In this document: in pieces, positions 1-7,497 of the stretch | Layout: every line of letters starts with the position of its first letter | How positions within the stretch are numbered: position 1 is the stretch's first letter | Origin: Caulobacteraceae bacterium | Lineage (GTDB): Bacteria > Pseudomonadota > Alphaproteobacteria > Caulobacterales > Caulobacteraceae | NCBI GenBank assembly: GCA_004144935.1 | Contig: SDZP01000041.1 | Location: 1 to 15,694, forward strand | Length of the DNA: 15,694 nt | Direction of reading: 5' to 3' | The notes under the pieces: generated by a model | What the model saw: only the letters and a program-made list of their open reading frames with translations | What the model was told of the DNA's origin: nothing | Databases searched by the model: none | Made by a program: the position numbers and the translations under genes

Positions 1-283
1 CGCCGCGATAGTCGGCGTCGATGGTGCCGGGGGTGTTGAGGCAGGTAATCCCCGCCTTGGCCGCCAGGCCGGAGCGCGGCCGTACCTGGGCTTCGAAACC
101 GGGCGGCACGGCGAAGCTGAGGCCCGTCGGGACCATCGCCCTCGCCATCGGGGCCAGGGTCAGGGGCGCGTCGTCGGCCACGGCGGCCCGCAGGTCCATG
201 CCGGCGGCGAGCGCGGTCTCGTAGGCGGGCAGCGGCAGGCCTTGGGCATGGGAAAGTTGAACGACGGGTATGGTCGGGGTCAC
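1..283 (-). CDS. dut: Deoxyuridine 5'-triphosphate nucleotidohydrolase (dUTPase), N-terminal part
   Basis: Hydrolyses dUTP to dUMP and pyrophosphate, keeping uracil out of DNA and supplying dUMP for thymidylate synthesis. The first 94 residues are visible and the rest lies beyond the window edge. Trimeric dUTPase motifs appear in order: motif 1 AGMDLRA (residues 27-33), motif 2 RPRSGLA (68-74), and motif 3 NTPGTIDADYRG (83-94), which holds the catalytic Asp. The start is the GTG at 283, chosen because AGAAGGA lies 6 bases upstream and the next codons give the usual short hydrophobic beta strand. It lies 11 bases downstream of the coaBC stop, so its ribosome site overlaps the coaBC end and the two are almost certainly one operon. 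Identity is secure. Only truncation by the window limits the call. Confidence 0.95.
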   Translation of the reverse strand, partial: MTPTIPVVQLSHAQGLPLPAYETALAAGMDLRAAVADDAPLTLAPMARAMVPTGLSFAVPPGFEAQVRPRSGLAAKAGITCLNTPGTIDADYRG

Positions 284-294
284 GAAAGGTCCTT

Positions 295-1482
295 CTAGGC
301 CAGATCCTGGGCTATGCGCTGGGCGATCTTCATCGCCACCTCGTCCTTGCCGGCCCGGTCCCAGCGCTCGACGCCGGCCTTGCTGACGATCATCACGGCG
401 TTCTCGGTCCCGCCCATGACCCCCGGCTGGGTGACGTCGTTGGCGACGATCCAGTCGCAGCCCTTGCGGGTCAGCTTGGCGCGGGCGTGCATCTCGACAT
501 CGTTGGTTTCGGCCGCGAAGCCGACGACGATCTTCGGCCGCTGCGGCGTGTGTGCGGCCAGGGTGGCCAGGATGTCGGGGTTTTCGACCAGGGTGAGGAC
601 CGGCGGGCCATCCCTGCCCTTCTTCAGCTTGATGCCGAAGGCCTCGTCCGGCCGCCAGTCGGCCACGGCCGCGACGCAGACGGCCGCGTCGGCCGGCAGG
701 GCCTGCTGGCAGGCGGCCAGCATCTCGCGGGCGCTTTCGATATCGATGCGGTTGACGCCGGCCGGGGTCGGCTGGCTGACCGGCCCCGCGACCAGGGTCA
801 CCCGGGCCCCCAGACGCGCCAGGGCGCCGGCGATCTCGAATCCCTGCCGGCCGCTGGAGCGGTTGGTCAGCACCCGCACCGGGTCCAGCGCCTCGGCCGT
901 CGGGCCGGCGGTGACCAGGACGTGTTTTCCTTTCAGCGGTCCGCCGCCGAGCATTCCCAGGACGGCGTCGAAGATGGCGGCCGGCTCGGCCATGCGGCCA
1001 TAACCGTACTCGCCGCAGGCCATGGCTCCCTCGTCGGGACCGACGAACGAGACGCCGTCGGCCTTCAGCGTCGCCAGGTTGCGGCGGGTGGCGGCATGCT
1101 CCCACATCCGCACATTCATGGCGGGGGCCATCAGCACCGGCTTGTCGGTGGCCAGCAGGGTGGTGGCGGCCAGATCGCCGGCCAGGCCGTTGGCGGCCCT
1201 GGCCATCAGGTCGGCGGTGGCCGGGGCGACGACCACCAGGTCGGCCGAGCGGGAGAGCTCGATATGGCCCATCTCCGCCTCGTCGGTCAGGGAGAAGAGT
1301 TCGGAATAGACCTTGTCCTCGGCCAGGGCCGCCAGCGACAGGGGGGTGACGAACTCGGCGCCGGCCCGGGTCAGGATCGGCCGCACGCCGATGCCGGCCT
1401 TGCGCAGCAGCCGGGTCAGCTCCAGCGCCTTGTAGGCGGCGATGCCTCCGCCGACGATCAGCAACACCCGCTTCTGGCTCAA
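295..1482 (-). CDS. coaBC: Bifunctional phosphopantothenoylcysteine decarboxylase / phosphopantothenate-cysteine ligase
   Basis: Catalyses two consecutive steps of coenzyme A synthesis: CTP-dependent joining of cysteine to phosphopantothenate (CoaB), then FMN-dependent decarboxylation (CoaC). Numbering from the TTG at 1482 (395 aa), the CoaC half shows the flavin loop GGGIAAYK (about 11-18), active-site His in MGHIELS (H73), the APATAD segment, PAMNVRMW (120-127) and ACGEYGYGRM with the conserved Cys (about C156). The CoaB half shows VTAGPTAEALDPVR, TNRSSG (N207), AAVADWRP, the KLKK lysines (about 285-288) and FAAETND. An in-frame ATG at 1569 would add 29 Arg-rich residues with no family similarity. 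I prefer TTG because a GGAG precedes it, the product then starts with SQKRVLLIV like relatives, and a plausible promoter lies inside the extension. dut follows in the same operon. Confidence 0.93.
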   Translation of the reverse strand: MSQKRVLLIVGGGIAAYKALELTRLLRKAGIGVRPILTRAGAEFVTPLSLAALAEDKVYSELFSLTDEAEMGHIELSRSADLVVVAPATADLMARAANGLAGDLAATTLLATDKPVLMAPAMNVRMWEHAATRRNLATLKADGVSFVGPDEGAMACGEYGYGRMAEPAAIFDAVLGMLGGGPLKGKHVLVTAGPTAEALDPVRVLTNRSSGRQGFEIAGALARLGARVTLVAGPVSQPTPAGVNRIDIESAREMLAACQQALPADAAVCVAAVADWRPDEAFGIKLKKGRDGPPVLTLVENPDILATLAAHTPQRPKIVVGFAAETNDVEMHARAKLTRKGCDWIVANDVTQPGVMGGTENAVMIVSKAGVERWDRAGKDEVAMKIAQRIAQDLA

Positions 1483-1520
1483 AGTCCCGCGCTCCTGCGC
1501 CCGCCGTGGGCCTCGCCGCC

Positions 1521-1548
1521 TTCCTAGCGGCTTTGCGCCGTTCGCCAA
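1521..1548 (-). promoter_or_regulatory. Candidate housekeeping promoter for coaBC-dut
   Basis: On the minus strand, TTGGCGA (1548-1542) is followed after 13 bases by GCTAGGAA (1528-1521). This resembles the Caulobacter vegetative pattern TTGACGS, N10-14, GCTANAWC (5 of 7 and 6 of 8 matches). Transcription would begin near 1514, about 30 bases before the TTG start at 1482 and downstream of the alternative ATG at 1569. It therefore supports the shorter CoaBC. This is pattern matching only. Confidence 0.35.
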
Positions 1549-1615
1549 ACAGGACTCGACAACGTTCACGTTTTGATCTTCATTGCGAACACCGCTATCT
1601 CAAGGGGAGCCCCAC

Positions 1616-2179
1616 GTGCGCCACATCCTGACCGCTACGGCCGCCCTGGCCGCCGTTCTCGCCCTCGCCGCCTGCGACGGCGGCCCCGCCAGCAAGCCCT
1701 CTCGCGACCAGGCCGACGCCGGGACGCCGACCGCGAAGTCAGACCGGACCGAGACCGCCTCGGCCGACCGGTCCGACAGCGACCGGCCCACGGTCGATCC
1801 CCGTACGCAGCCGCCGCCGATGCTGGACGGCAAGCCGATGTGGGCGGCCAACCGGCGCCTGACGGCCGAGGAGGCTGCGGAAAAGCAGTTCGCCCGCAAT
1901 GGCGCGGACTTCGGGGCTAAGACCGTTGAGGATTACGCCCGCAAGGCCCAGGCCTTCGTCAGCAAGCCCCCGAAGGGCACCGAGGTGGTCAGCCGCCAGC
2001 GCGGCAAGATCATGTACGACGCTTCCTCCAACACCTTCGCGGCGACGACCAGCGACGGGGTGCCGAGGACGATGTTCAAGCCGGAGGAGGGCGCGGCCTA
2101 CTGGGCGGAGGCCAAGGCGCGGCCGGAAGGCGGCCGGCGGCGCAACCGCGACGGCGGCGGCGCGGGCAGCGACGGCTAA
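1616..2179 (+). CDS. Lipoprotein with a C-terminal domain resembling nuclease toxin domains
   Basis: 187 aa from the GTG at 1616, chosen because AAGGGGAG lies just upstream and the product then opens with a clean lipoprotein signal: hydrophobic core followed by the lipobox LAAC (Cys20). Residues about 21-75 are a polar, Ser/Asp/Thr/Pro-rich linker. Residues about 85-170 form the only structured-looking domain, with FGAKTVEDYARKAQAF, PPKGTEVVSRQRG, KIMYDASSNTFA, DGVPRTMFKP and EGAAYW. That spacing (Y..KA..F, PP.GT, R..G...YD, NTFA, G.PRTMFKP, YW) recalls the C-terminal RNase-type domains of polymorphic and contact-dependent toxins of the barnase/EndoU/colicin-like group. This is from memory and no search was run. 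The tail is Gly/Arg-rich. It is divergent from coaBC, its last 4 bases overlap the ubiB stop, and no adjacent immunity gene is visible. Function is unproven; lipoprotein status is well supported. Confidence 0.75.
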   Translation: MRHILTATAALAAVLALAACDGGPASKPSRDQADAGTPTAKSDRTETASADRSDSDRPTVDPRTQPPPMLDGKPMWAANRRLTAEEAAEKQFARNGADFGAKTVEDYARKAQAFVSKPPKGTEVVSRQRGKIMYDASSNTFAATTSDGVPRTMFKPEEGAAYWAEAKARPEGGRRRNRDGGGAGSDG

Positions 2180-3681
2180 GCCAGCACCACCGCCAGCAAC
2201 AGCGCCACCCCCGACACCGCCGCCCCGATCGCGAACCACAGCAGTTTCGACGGGCTCTCCTCGACCGACACCACGGTCGTCGTCACGGGCGGCGTCTCGG
2301 CCAGTTTGACGATGGCCCGGGCCGCGCGGTGGACCTCGGCCGCCAGTTCGCGCACCCGCGCGGCGGGCGACAGCTCGCGGGCGATCCAGCGGCGCACCAC
2401 CGGGTCGGCGGCGGCCCACAGGTCGTGTTCGGGATCGATGCCCCGGGCCACGCCCTCGACGGTGACCATGGTCTTCTGCAGCAGCACCAGTTCGGGCCGC
2501 AGGTGCATGTCGAACAGGGCGGTGATCTCGAACAGCTGGGCCAGCAGCCGGCCCATCGAAACCTGGCTGGCGCTGCGGCCGAACACCGGCTCGCCGACCG
2601 CCCGCAGGGCCTGGGCGAAGGCGCCGCGGTCCTGGTGGGCGGGCACGTAGCCGGCCTCGAAATGGATGTCGGCGACGCGGGCGTAGTCCCTTGTCAAAAA
2701 GCCGTAGAGGATCTCGGCCAGGAACCGCCGCTCCATCGGTCCGATCCGGCCGACGATGCCGAAGTCGATGGCGGTCAGGCCGGCCGGAGCCGCCACGAAC
2801 AGGTTCCCCTCGTGGAGGTCGGCGTGGAAGACGCCGTGATCGAGGGCCTGGGACAGGAAGGCCCGGATCAGGTTGTCGGCCAGCTCGCGCCGGTTGAAGG
2901 CCGGATCGTCCAGCGCCGTGGGCGAGGACAGCGGCCGGCCGCCCGCCCATTCCTGGGTCAGCACGCGTTTGGCGACCCCGTCCCAGACGATGGCCGGCGC
3001 CGCCATGAAGGCGTCGCGGGCCATGACCTCGCGCAGTTCGTCGGCCCCGGCCGCCTCGAACCGCAGGTCCAGCTCCAGCTCCAGGGCGCGGATGACGATC
3101 TCGACGAAGGCTCGAGGCTCGAGGCGGCGCGCGGCCGGAACCAGCGCATGCGCCCACCGGGCCGCCAGCCGCAGGGCGTCGCTGTCGCGGGCGGCGCGGA
3201 GCTCGACACCGGGGCGCAACACCTTGACCGCGACCTTGCGGCCATCGAGCAGCACCGCCTCATGCGCCTGGGCCAGGGAAGCCGCCGCCACCGCCTCGCC
3301 GAAGCTCAGGAACAGGCTGTCGAGCGGCCGGCCCAGCGACCGCTCGACCTCGGCCCGCGCCACGGTGGTCGGAAACGGGGTCAGGCTGTCGCGCAGATGG
3401 GCGAGATCCTCGACGAACTGGCTCCCGAAGATATCGGCCCGGGTGGCGAGGAACTGGCCAAGCTTGATCGCCACCGGGCCCTGCGCCTCCAGCACCCGCG
3501 CCAGCCGCTCGCCGGGCCGGCCCTTGCGGGCGGCGCCGCCCGCCGGCAGCCGCAGAATGGCGGCGGCAAACCTCGCCGAGGCCGGCAGATGGGCGTCGAT
3601 TTCGCGAGGCAGCAGGGCGTCGGCGCGCATCAGCGCCCAGCCCGTCCCGATCAACCGGCTGAACGCCGCCAGGCTCGCCAT
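2176..3681 (-). CDS. ubiB: UbiB: ABC1/ADCK-family atypical kinase for ubiquinone biosynthesis
   Basis: Membrane-associated ATPase/kinase-like protein needed for aerobic ubiquinone synthesis. 501 aa from the ATG at 3681. The family hallmarks are present: KLGQ in the N-terminal extension (residues 73-76), an Ala-rich loop AAASLAQAH (132-140) in place of the Gly-rich kinase loop, the lysine in VAVKVLRPG (K153), an ExD-type segment ELDLRFE (203-209), the catalytic-like HADLHEGN (286-293) and DFG (306-308). The C-terminus is a hydrophobic LLWFAIGAAVSGVALLLAVV helix, the usual membrane anchor. The start follows the ubiE stop by only 2 bases, so translation is probably coupled to ubiE. A longer in-frame opening reaching 3885 would overlap ubiE and has no family support. 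Its stop overlaps that of the convergent lipoprotein gene by 4 bases. Confidence 0.95.
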   Translation of the reverse strand: MASLAAFSRLIGTGWALMRADALLPREIDAHLPASARFAAAILRLPAGGAARKGRPGERLARVLEAQGPVAIKLGQFLATRADIFGSQFVEDLAHLRDSLTPFPTTVARAEVERSLGRPLDSLFLSFGEAVAAASLAQAHEAVLLDGRKVAVKVLRPGVELRAARDSDALRLAARWAHALVPAARRLEPRAFVEIVIRALELELDLRFEAAGADELREVMARDAFMAAPAIVWDGVAKRVLTQEWAGGRPLSSPTALDDPAFNRRELADNLIRAFLSQALDHGVFHADLHEGNLFVAAPAGLTAIDFGIVGRIGPMERRFLAEILYGFLTRDYARVADIHFEAGYVPAHQDRGAFAQALRAVGEPVFGRSASQVSMGRLLAQLFEITALFDMHLRPELVLLQKTMVTVEGVARGIDPEHDLWAAADPVVRRWIARELSPAARVRELAAEVHRAARAIVKLAETPPVTTTVVSVEESPSKLLWFAIGAAVSGVALLLAVVLA

Positions 3682-3683
3682 GG

Positions 3684-4454
3684 CTAGATCGCCCAGCCCT
3701 GGTGCAGCGCGGCGACTCCGCCGGTGAAGTTGGTGTAGGTGACCCGGGAGAAGCCGGCGTCGCGGATCATGGTCGCGAACGTCTCCTGGTCCGGGAAGCG
3801 GCGGATGCTTTCGACCAGGTACTGGTAGCTTTCGCGGTCGTTGACGATCCACTCGCCGATGGTCGGGATGGCTTTGAAGCTCCACAGGTCATAGCCCTTG
3901 CGCAGGGCCTCGCTGACCGGGCGGGAGAACTCCAGGCAGAGGAACCGGCCGCCGGGCTTCAGCACCCGACGCGCCTCGCGCAGGGCCGTCGGCACGTCGG
4001 TGACATTGCGGATGCCGAAGCTGATGCAGTAGGCGTCGGCGCTGGCGTCGGCCAGCGGCAGGCGCATGGCGTCGGCGACGCCCCAGGTCATCTCCGGCTC
4101 GCCGCCCTTTTCGATACCGGCGGCGATCATCTCGGCGTTGTAGTCCAGCACATGGACGGTGGCGTCCGGCCCACCGCGGCGCAGCTGGGCGGCCCGGGCC
4201 ATCTTCGAGAACCGCCGGGCCATGTCGCCGGTGCCGCCGGCCAGGTCGAGGATGACCTCGCCCGGCTGGGGGTTGAGGCGGGCGGCGACGGCGTCCTTCC
4301 ACAGGCGGTGGACGCCGGCGCTCATCAGGTCGTTCATCAGGTCGTACTTGCCCGCGACCTTGTCGAAGACACCCCGCACCAGACCCGCCTTCTCGGCCGG
4401 GTCGACATCGCGGAAACCGAAGGTGGCGCGCTGTTCGCTCATGGGTTTGTCCAT
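3684..4454 (-). CDS. ubiE: UbiE: demethylmenaquinone/2-polyprenyl-6-methoxybenzoquinol C-methyltransferase
   Basis: SAM-dependent C-methyltransferase of ubiquinone synthesis (and menaquinone where present). 256 aa, matching the family length. The UbiE signature YDLMNDLMSAGVHRLWK spans residues 37-53. The SAM-binding motif I, LDLAGGTGDMA, follows at 69-79. ISFGIRNVTD, LCLEFSRP and the terminal FTGGVAALHQGW are all as in UbiE. The ATG at 4454 was taken; a second ATG 12 bases in (product beginning MSEQRATFGF) is equally possible, and neither has a strong ribosome site. It is the first gene of a ubiE-ubiB pair with a 2-base gap. Only 33 bases separate it from the divergent mutM, so promoters for both must lie partly inside the neighbouring coding sequence. 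Confidence 0.96.
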   Translation of the reverse strand: MDKPMSEQRATFGFRDVDPAEKAGLVRGVFDKVAGKYDLMNDLMSAGVHRLWKDAVAARLNPQPGEVILDLAGGTGDMARRFSKMARAAQLRRGGPDATVHVLDYNAEMIAAGIEKGGEPEMTWGVADAMRLPLADASADAYCISFGIRNVTDVPTALREARRVLKPGGRFLCLEFSRPVSEALRKGYDLWSFKAIPTIGEWIVNDRESYQYLVESIRRFPDQETFATMIRDAGFSRVTYTNFTGGVAALHQGWAI

Positions 4455-4487
4455 AGACCGGGCGACCCCGCCGCGCTAGCCAAGCAC

Positions 4488-5339
4488 ATGCCTGAACTTC
4501 CCGAAGTCGAAACGGTTCGGCGCGGCCTTGCCCCCACCCTGGAAGGCCATCGCCTGGTGCGCGTGCAGCAGCTGCGCCCCGACCTGCGCTTTCCCTTCCC
4601 CGACGGCTTCGTCCAGCGGCTGACCGGCGCCACCATCCTGCGGCTGGACCGGCGGGCCAAATACCTGCTGGGGCGCCTGGACCGGGACGATGTGCTGGTC
4701 ATGCATCTGGGCATGACCGGCCGCTTCGAGATCGACGGCTACACCCCCGGGGAATTCGAGCGCGCCGTAACGCCGGACCCCAAGCACGCCCACGTCATCT
4801 TCCAGACCGAGGCCGGGGCGACGGTGACCTATTACGACCCGCGCCGCTTCGGTTTCATGAGCCTGATCCCGGCGGCGGAGCTGGAGGCGCATCCCTGGTT
4901 CGCCGGCATGGGTCCCGAGCCCTTGGGGCCGGACTTTACGGCCGACACCCTGATCAAGGCCTTCAAGGGCCGCAAACAGGGACCCAAGACGCTGCTGCTC
5001 GACCAGCGGATCGTGGCGGGCCTGGGCAACATCTACGTCTCCGAGGCCCTGCACCGGGTCGGCATCTCGCCGCTGAAGCCCGCCGGGTCGATCGCCAAAA
5101 AGCGCATCCCGCCGCTGGTCGAAGCCATCAAGGATGTGCTGGCCGAGGCCGTCGAGGTCGGCGGTTCCACCCTGCGGGACTTCGCCGCCGCCGACGGCGC
5201 GCTGGGCTATTTCCAGCACCGCTTCCGGGTCTATGACCGAGAGGGCGAGCCCTGTCCGACGCCGGGATGCGGCGGGACCATCGCGCGGGTGGTGCAGGCC
5301 GGCCGGTCGACCTTCTATTGTCCGAAATGCCAGAAGTAG
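4488..5339 (+). CDS. mutM: Formamidopyrimidine-DNA glycosylase (Fpg)
   Basis: Bifunctional glycosylase/AP lyase that removes 8-oxoguanine and ring-opened purines from DNA. 283 aa. The mature N-terminus PELPEVE supplies the catalytic Pro (after Met removal) and Glu3. Lys58 in RRAKYLL is the conserved catalytic lysine. GLGNIYVSEAL is the helix-two-turn-helix segment. The C-terminal zinc finger has Cys256, 261, 278 and 281 with the DNA-contacting Arg273. The start is fixed because the enzyme must begin with MPEL. It diverges from ubiE and converges on the sulfotransferase gene, with 7 bases between the stop codons. A longer in-frame opening upstream (from about 3702) runs antisense to ubiE and is not real coding sequence. 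Confidence 0.97.
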   Translation: MPELPEVETVRRGLAPTLEGHRLVRVQQLRPDLRFPFPDGFVQRLTGATILRLDRRAKYLLGRLDRDDVLVMHLGMTGRFEIDGYTPGEFERAVTPDPKHAHVIFQTEAGATVTYYDPRRFGFMSLIPAAELEAHPWFAGMGPEPLGPDFTADTLIKAFKGRKQGPKTLLLDQRIVAGLGNIYVSEALHRVGISPLKPAGSIAKKRIPPLVEAIKDVLAEAVEVGGSTLRDFAAADGALGYFQHRFRVYDREGEPCPTPGCGGTIARVVQAGRSTFYCPKCQK

Positions 5340-5346
5340 GCGCGCC

Positions 5347-6147
5347 TCAAAGCCCGAAGTCGTAGCCGAAATCGTATTTCAGGTGCTCGCGCAGGATGGC
5401 CTTCAGCACCGCCTCGGCCTGCGGCGTCCAGACGGTGTCGCCCTGGCCGTCGGGGCGCACGCCCTTGCCGGTGGCGTTGGGATTCTGGAAGGCCAGCATG
5501 TTCTCCTTGGTCCCGGCCTTGACCCCCGCCGCGATGGCGTCCGGCGGCAGCACGACGCCCAGGTGCCGGGCCAGCCGGTCCAGGGAGCCGGCGGTGTCGC
5601 GCTGGAAATCCTCGTACTTCAGGACCAGGGTCTCGGCCGGGTAGCGGGCCTGCACCGAGCCCCAGCGGTTCATGAAGCGGATGTACCACCAGACGTCGAC
5701 GACGTATTTCTTGTCCCAGGGGTCGCCGGCCACATAGGTCTCGAAGGGGACGGCGTACGTCTCCTTCCACTTCTCGTAGTTGCTGATCAGCACGTCGCGC
5801 ACGTCGCGGACCACCACGCCGTATTTCGGCAGCGGCGCGATCGCCCGCAGCCAGGGCCACTCCACCGCATAGGCCGGGATCGAATGGCTGGAGGCGATGC
5901 GCGGCACGCCGGGCAGGTTCAGCTGGTGCTTGGGGCTGCCGATGACGGCGTTGCTGTCGTTGTTGTTGTAGAACTTCGGCCCCGCGACGCCGTAGTGGTG
6001 GGCCATGGCCCAGCTCAGCATCCACTTGATCCAGTGGGTGCCCGAATGCTGGCCGGTGACCAGGTAGCCGTCCCAGCGCCGGTGCTTGATCAGCGACCAG
6101 TTGGTCATCTCGCGATTGAAGCTGTGCAGGGCGTGGGCGGTGTTCAT
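5347..6147 (-). CDS. PAPS-dependent sulfotransferase-like protein (Sulfotransfer_1 type)
   Basis: 266 aa, no signal peptide, probably cytosolic. Residues 30-40 (VTGQHSGTHWI) correspond to the 5'-phosphosulfate loop (usual form PKSGTTW). His88 in ASSHSIP sits where the catalytic His of KTH-type motifs lies. VVVRDVRDVLISNYEKW (111-127) is the 3'-phosphate loop, with Arg114 and Ser122 expected to bind PAPS. TKENMLAFQNP near 215-225 fits the late PAPS-contacting region. The acceptor cannot be told from sequence: a glycan, lipid or small molecule are all possible. It lies between convergent mutM and divergent enoyl-CoA hydratase, with no PAPS-synthesis gene nearby, and appears to be an addition to an otherwise conserved block. 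Fold assignment fairly sure, substrate unknown. Confidence 0.8.
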   Translation of the reverse strand: MNTAHALHSFNREMTNWSLIKHRRWDGYLVTGQHSGTHWIKWMLSWAMAHHYGVAGPKFYNNNDSNAVIGSPKHQLNLPGVPRIASSHSIPAYAVEWPWLRAIAPLPKYGVVVRDVRDVLISNYEKWKETYAVPFETYVAGDPWDKKYVVDVWWYIRFMNRWGSVQARYPAETLVLKYEDFQRDTAGSLDRLARHLGVVLPPDAIAAGVKAGTKENMLAFQNPNATGKGVRPDGQGDTVWTPQAEAVLKAILREHLKYDFGYDFGL

Positions 6148-6205
6148 GGCTTAAGTCTTGGGGCCCGGGCCTTGAGCAAGGCGGCCAAAGGGGTAAGAAC
6201 CGGCT

Positions 6206-6985
6206 ATGACCTACCAGACCCTTCTCGTCGAGGCGCCGCACGACGGCGTCCTGCTCATCCGCCTCAACCGCCCCGAGGCGCTGAACGCCCTGAACAGTGA
6301 ATTGCTGGCCGAATTGGGCCAGGTGCTCGACGCCGCCGAAAGCGACGCCGGGGTCCGCTGCCTGGTGCTGACGGGCTCGGAGAAGGCCTTCGCGGCCGGG
6401 GCCGACATCAAGGAGATGTCGGACAAGACCTATGCCGAGATGTTCAAGCTGGACTTCTTCACGGCGGCGGCGCGGCGCATCGAGACCTTCCGCAAGCCGA
6501 TCATCGCGGCGGTCAGCGGCTACGCCCTCGGCGGCGGCTGCGAACTGGCCATGATGTGCAGCTTCATCATCGCCAGCGAGACGGCGAAGTTCGGCCAGCC
6601 GGAGATCAACCTCGGCGTCGCGCCGGGCATCGGCGGCACCCAGCGGCTGACCCGCTTCGTCGGCAAGTCCAAAGCCATGGACATGATCCTGACCGCCCGC
6701 ATGATGGACGCCGCCGAGGCCGAGCGGTCGGGCCTGGTGTCCCGCGTGGTGGCCGCCGAAAGGCTGCTGGACGAGGCCTTGGCCGCGGCGGTGAAGATCG
6801 CCGGCCAGTCGCCGCTGGCCGTGGCGATGAACAAGGAACTGGTCGAGGCCGCCTACGAGACGACCCTGGCCACCGGCGTCGCCCTGGAGCGCCGCCTGTT
6901 CCACAGCCTGTTCGCCTTCGAGGACCAGAAGGAGGGCATGGCCGCCTTCGTCGAGAAGCGGAAGCCAAGCTTCACGGGCAAATAG
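6206..6985 (+). CDS. Enoyl-CoA hydratase (crotonase family)
   Basis: Hydrates trans-2-enoyl-CoA to 3-hydroxyacyl-CoA in fatty-acid beta-oxidation; cytosolic. 259 aa, close to the classical short-chain hydratase length. The acyl-CoA oxyanion hole is formed by FAAGADIKEM (about A64) and ALGGGCE (G110). The two catalytic glutamates are Glu113 (GGGCELAMMC) and Glu133 (GQPEINLGVAPGIGGTQRL), both present, so this is likely a true hydratase rather than an isomerase or dehalogenase. The C-terminal region LFHSLFAFEDQKEGMAAF is typical. The gene is divergent from the sulfotransferase (58 bases). Its TAG stop directly abuts the stop of the convergent lipoprotein gene. It belongs to the conserved mutM-hydratase-rpsT-dnaA neighbourhood of alphaproteobacteria. 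Confidence 0.93.
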   Translation: MTYQTLLVEAPHDGVLLIRLNRPEALNALNSELLAELGQVLDAAESDAGVRCLVLTGSEKAFAAGADIKEMSDKTYAEMFKLDFFTAAARRIETFRKPIIAAVSGYALGGGCELAMMCSFIIASETAKFGQPEINLGVAPGIGGTQRLTRFVGKSKAMDMILTARMMDAAEAERSGLVSRVVAAERLLDEALAAAVKIAGQSPLAVAMNKELVEAAYETTLATGVALERRLFHSLFAFEDQKEGMAAFVEKRKPSFTGK

Positions 6986-7450
6986 TCAGGTCGAGGTCGT
7001 CAAGGTTCCGGCGGCGCCGGCGACGAACCGATCCGCCTCCGGCGAGGCCAGCCACTTGGCGAAGGTTCGCGCCTCGTGCTCGTCGACGAAGTCGCCGCGG
7101 GTGACGACCAGCGACACCGGCCCGCCGCCGATGTCGCGCGTCCAACGGTCCTCCAGCCGCGCCAGGCTGAGGCGCTGGATGCGGTTGGCCTGTTTGGGCT
7201 CGCGGGTGGCGATCAGGCCGCCCTGCAGGGCTTCCATCTTGCGTCCCAGCTCGACGAGGGAGATGTCGGTGTCGACGCTCACCGCCGCGCTGCGCCGCCC
7301 GGGCCAGCCGTTGGCGGCCTGCTCCAGGGCCTGGACCAGGTCCGGGTCGCAGACGATCCTCAGGGGCCCGGCGGGCAGCAGGCCGCAGGAAGCCAGGGGT
7401 CCGGAGGCCGGAACGGCGAGGGCGGCGAGGAGCAGGGCGCGGCGATGCAT
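6986..7450 (-). CDS. Small lipoprotein resembling part of a periplasmic (ModA-like) substrate-binding protein
   Basis: 154 aa with an n-region HRR, a hydrophobic stretch and lipobox LASC (Cys22), so probably a periplasm-facing lipoprotein. After the signal, GPLRIVCDPDLVQALEQAANGW resembles the first strand and helix of type II binding proteins. SVDTDISLVELGRKMEAL followed by GLIATREPKQANRI, VSLVVTRGDF and FAKWLASPEADRFV resembles the later ModA-type segments. ModA-like proteins are usually about 230-260 aa, so this is a compact or reduced version lacking much of one lobe. No ABC transporter ATPase or permease gene is adjacent. Ligand unknown. It lies between the convergent hydratase gene (0 bases between stops) and the divergent rpsT. 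The family link is tentative; the lipoprotein call is firmer. Confidence 0.65.
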   Translation of the reverse strand: MHRRALLLAALAVPASGPLASCGLLPAGPLRIVCDPDLVQALEQAANGWPGRRSAAVSVDTDISLVELGRKMEALQGGLIATREPKQANRIQRLSLARLEDRWTRDIGGGPVSLVVTRGDFVDEHEARTFAKWLASPEADRFVAGAAGTLTTST

Positions 7451-7497
7451 GGGGCAAGCTTAACGGCGGCGCGGCGGCTGGGAACAGGGAATCCGCA

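Noticed and set aside
21..224. Short plus-strand open frame over dut
   Set aside because: Antisense to clear dUTPase motifs.
1573..1601. TTGATCT ... GCTATCTC as a promoter for the lipoprotein gene
   Set aside because: The -10 match is good, but the predicted start (about 1608) would leave out most of the AAGGGGAG ribosome site just before the GTG at 1616, so the two readings conflict.
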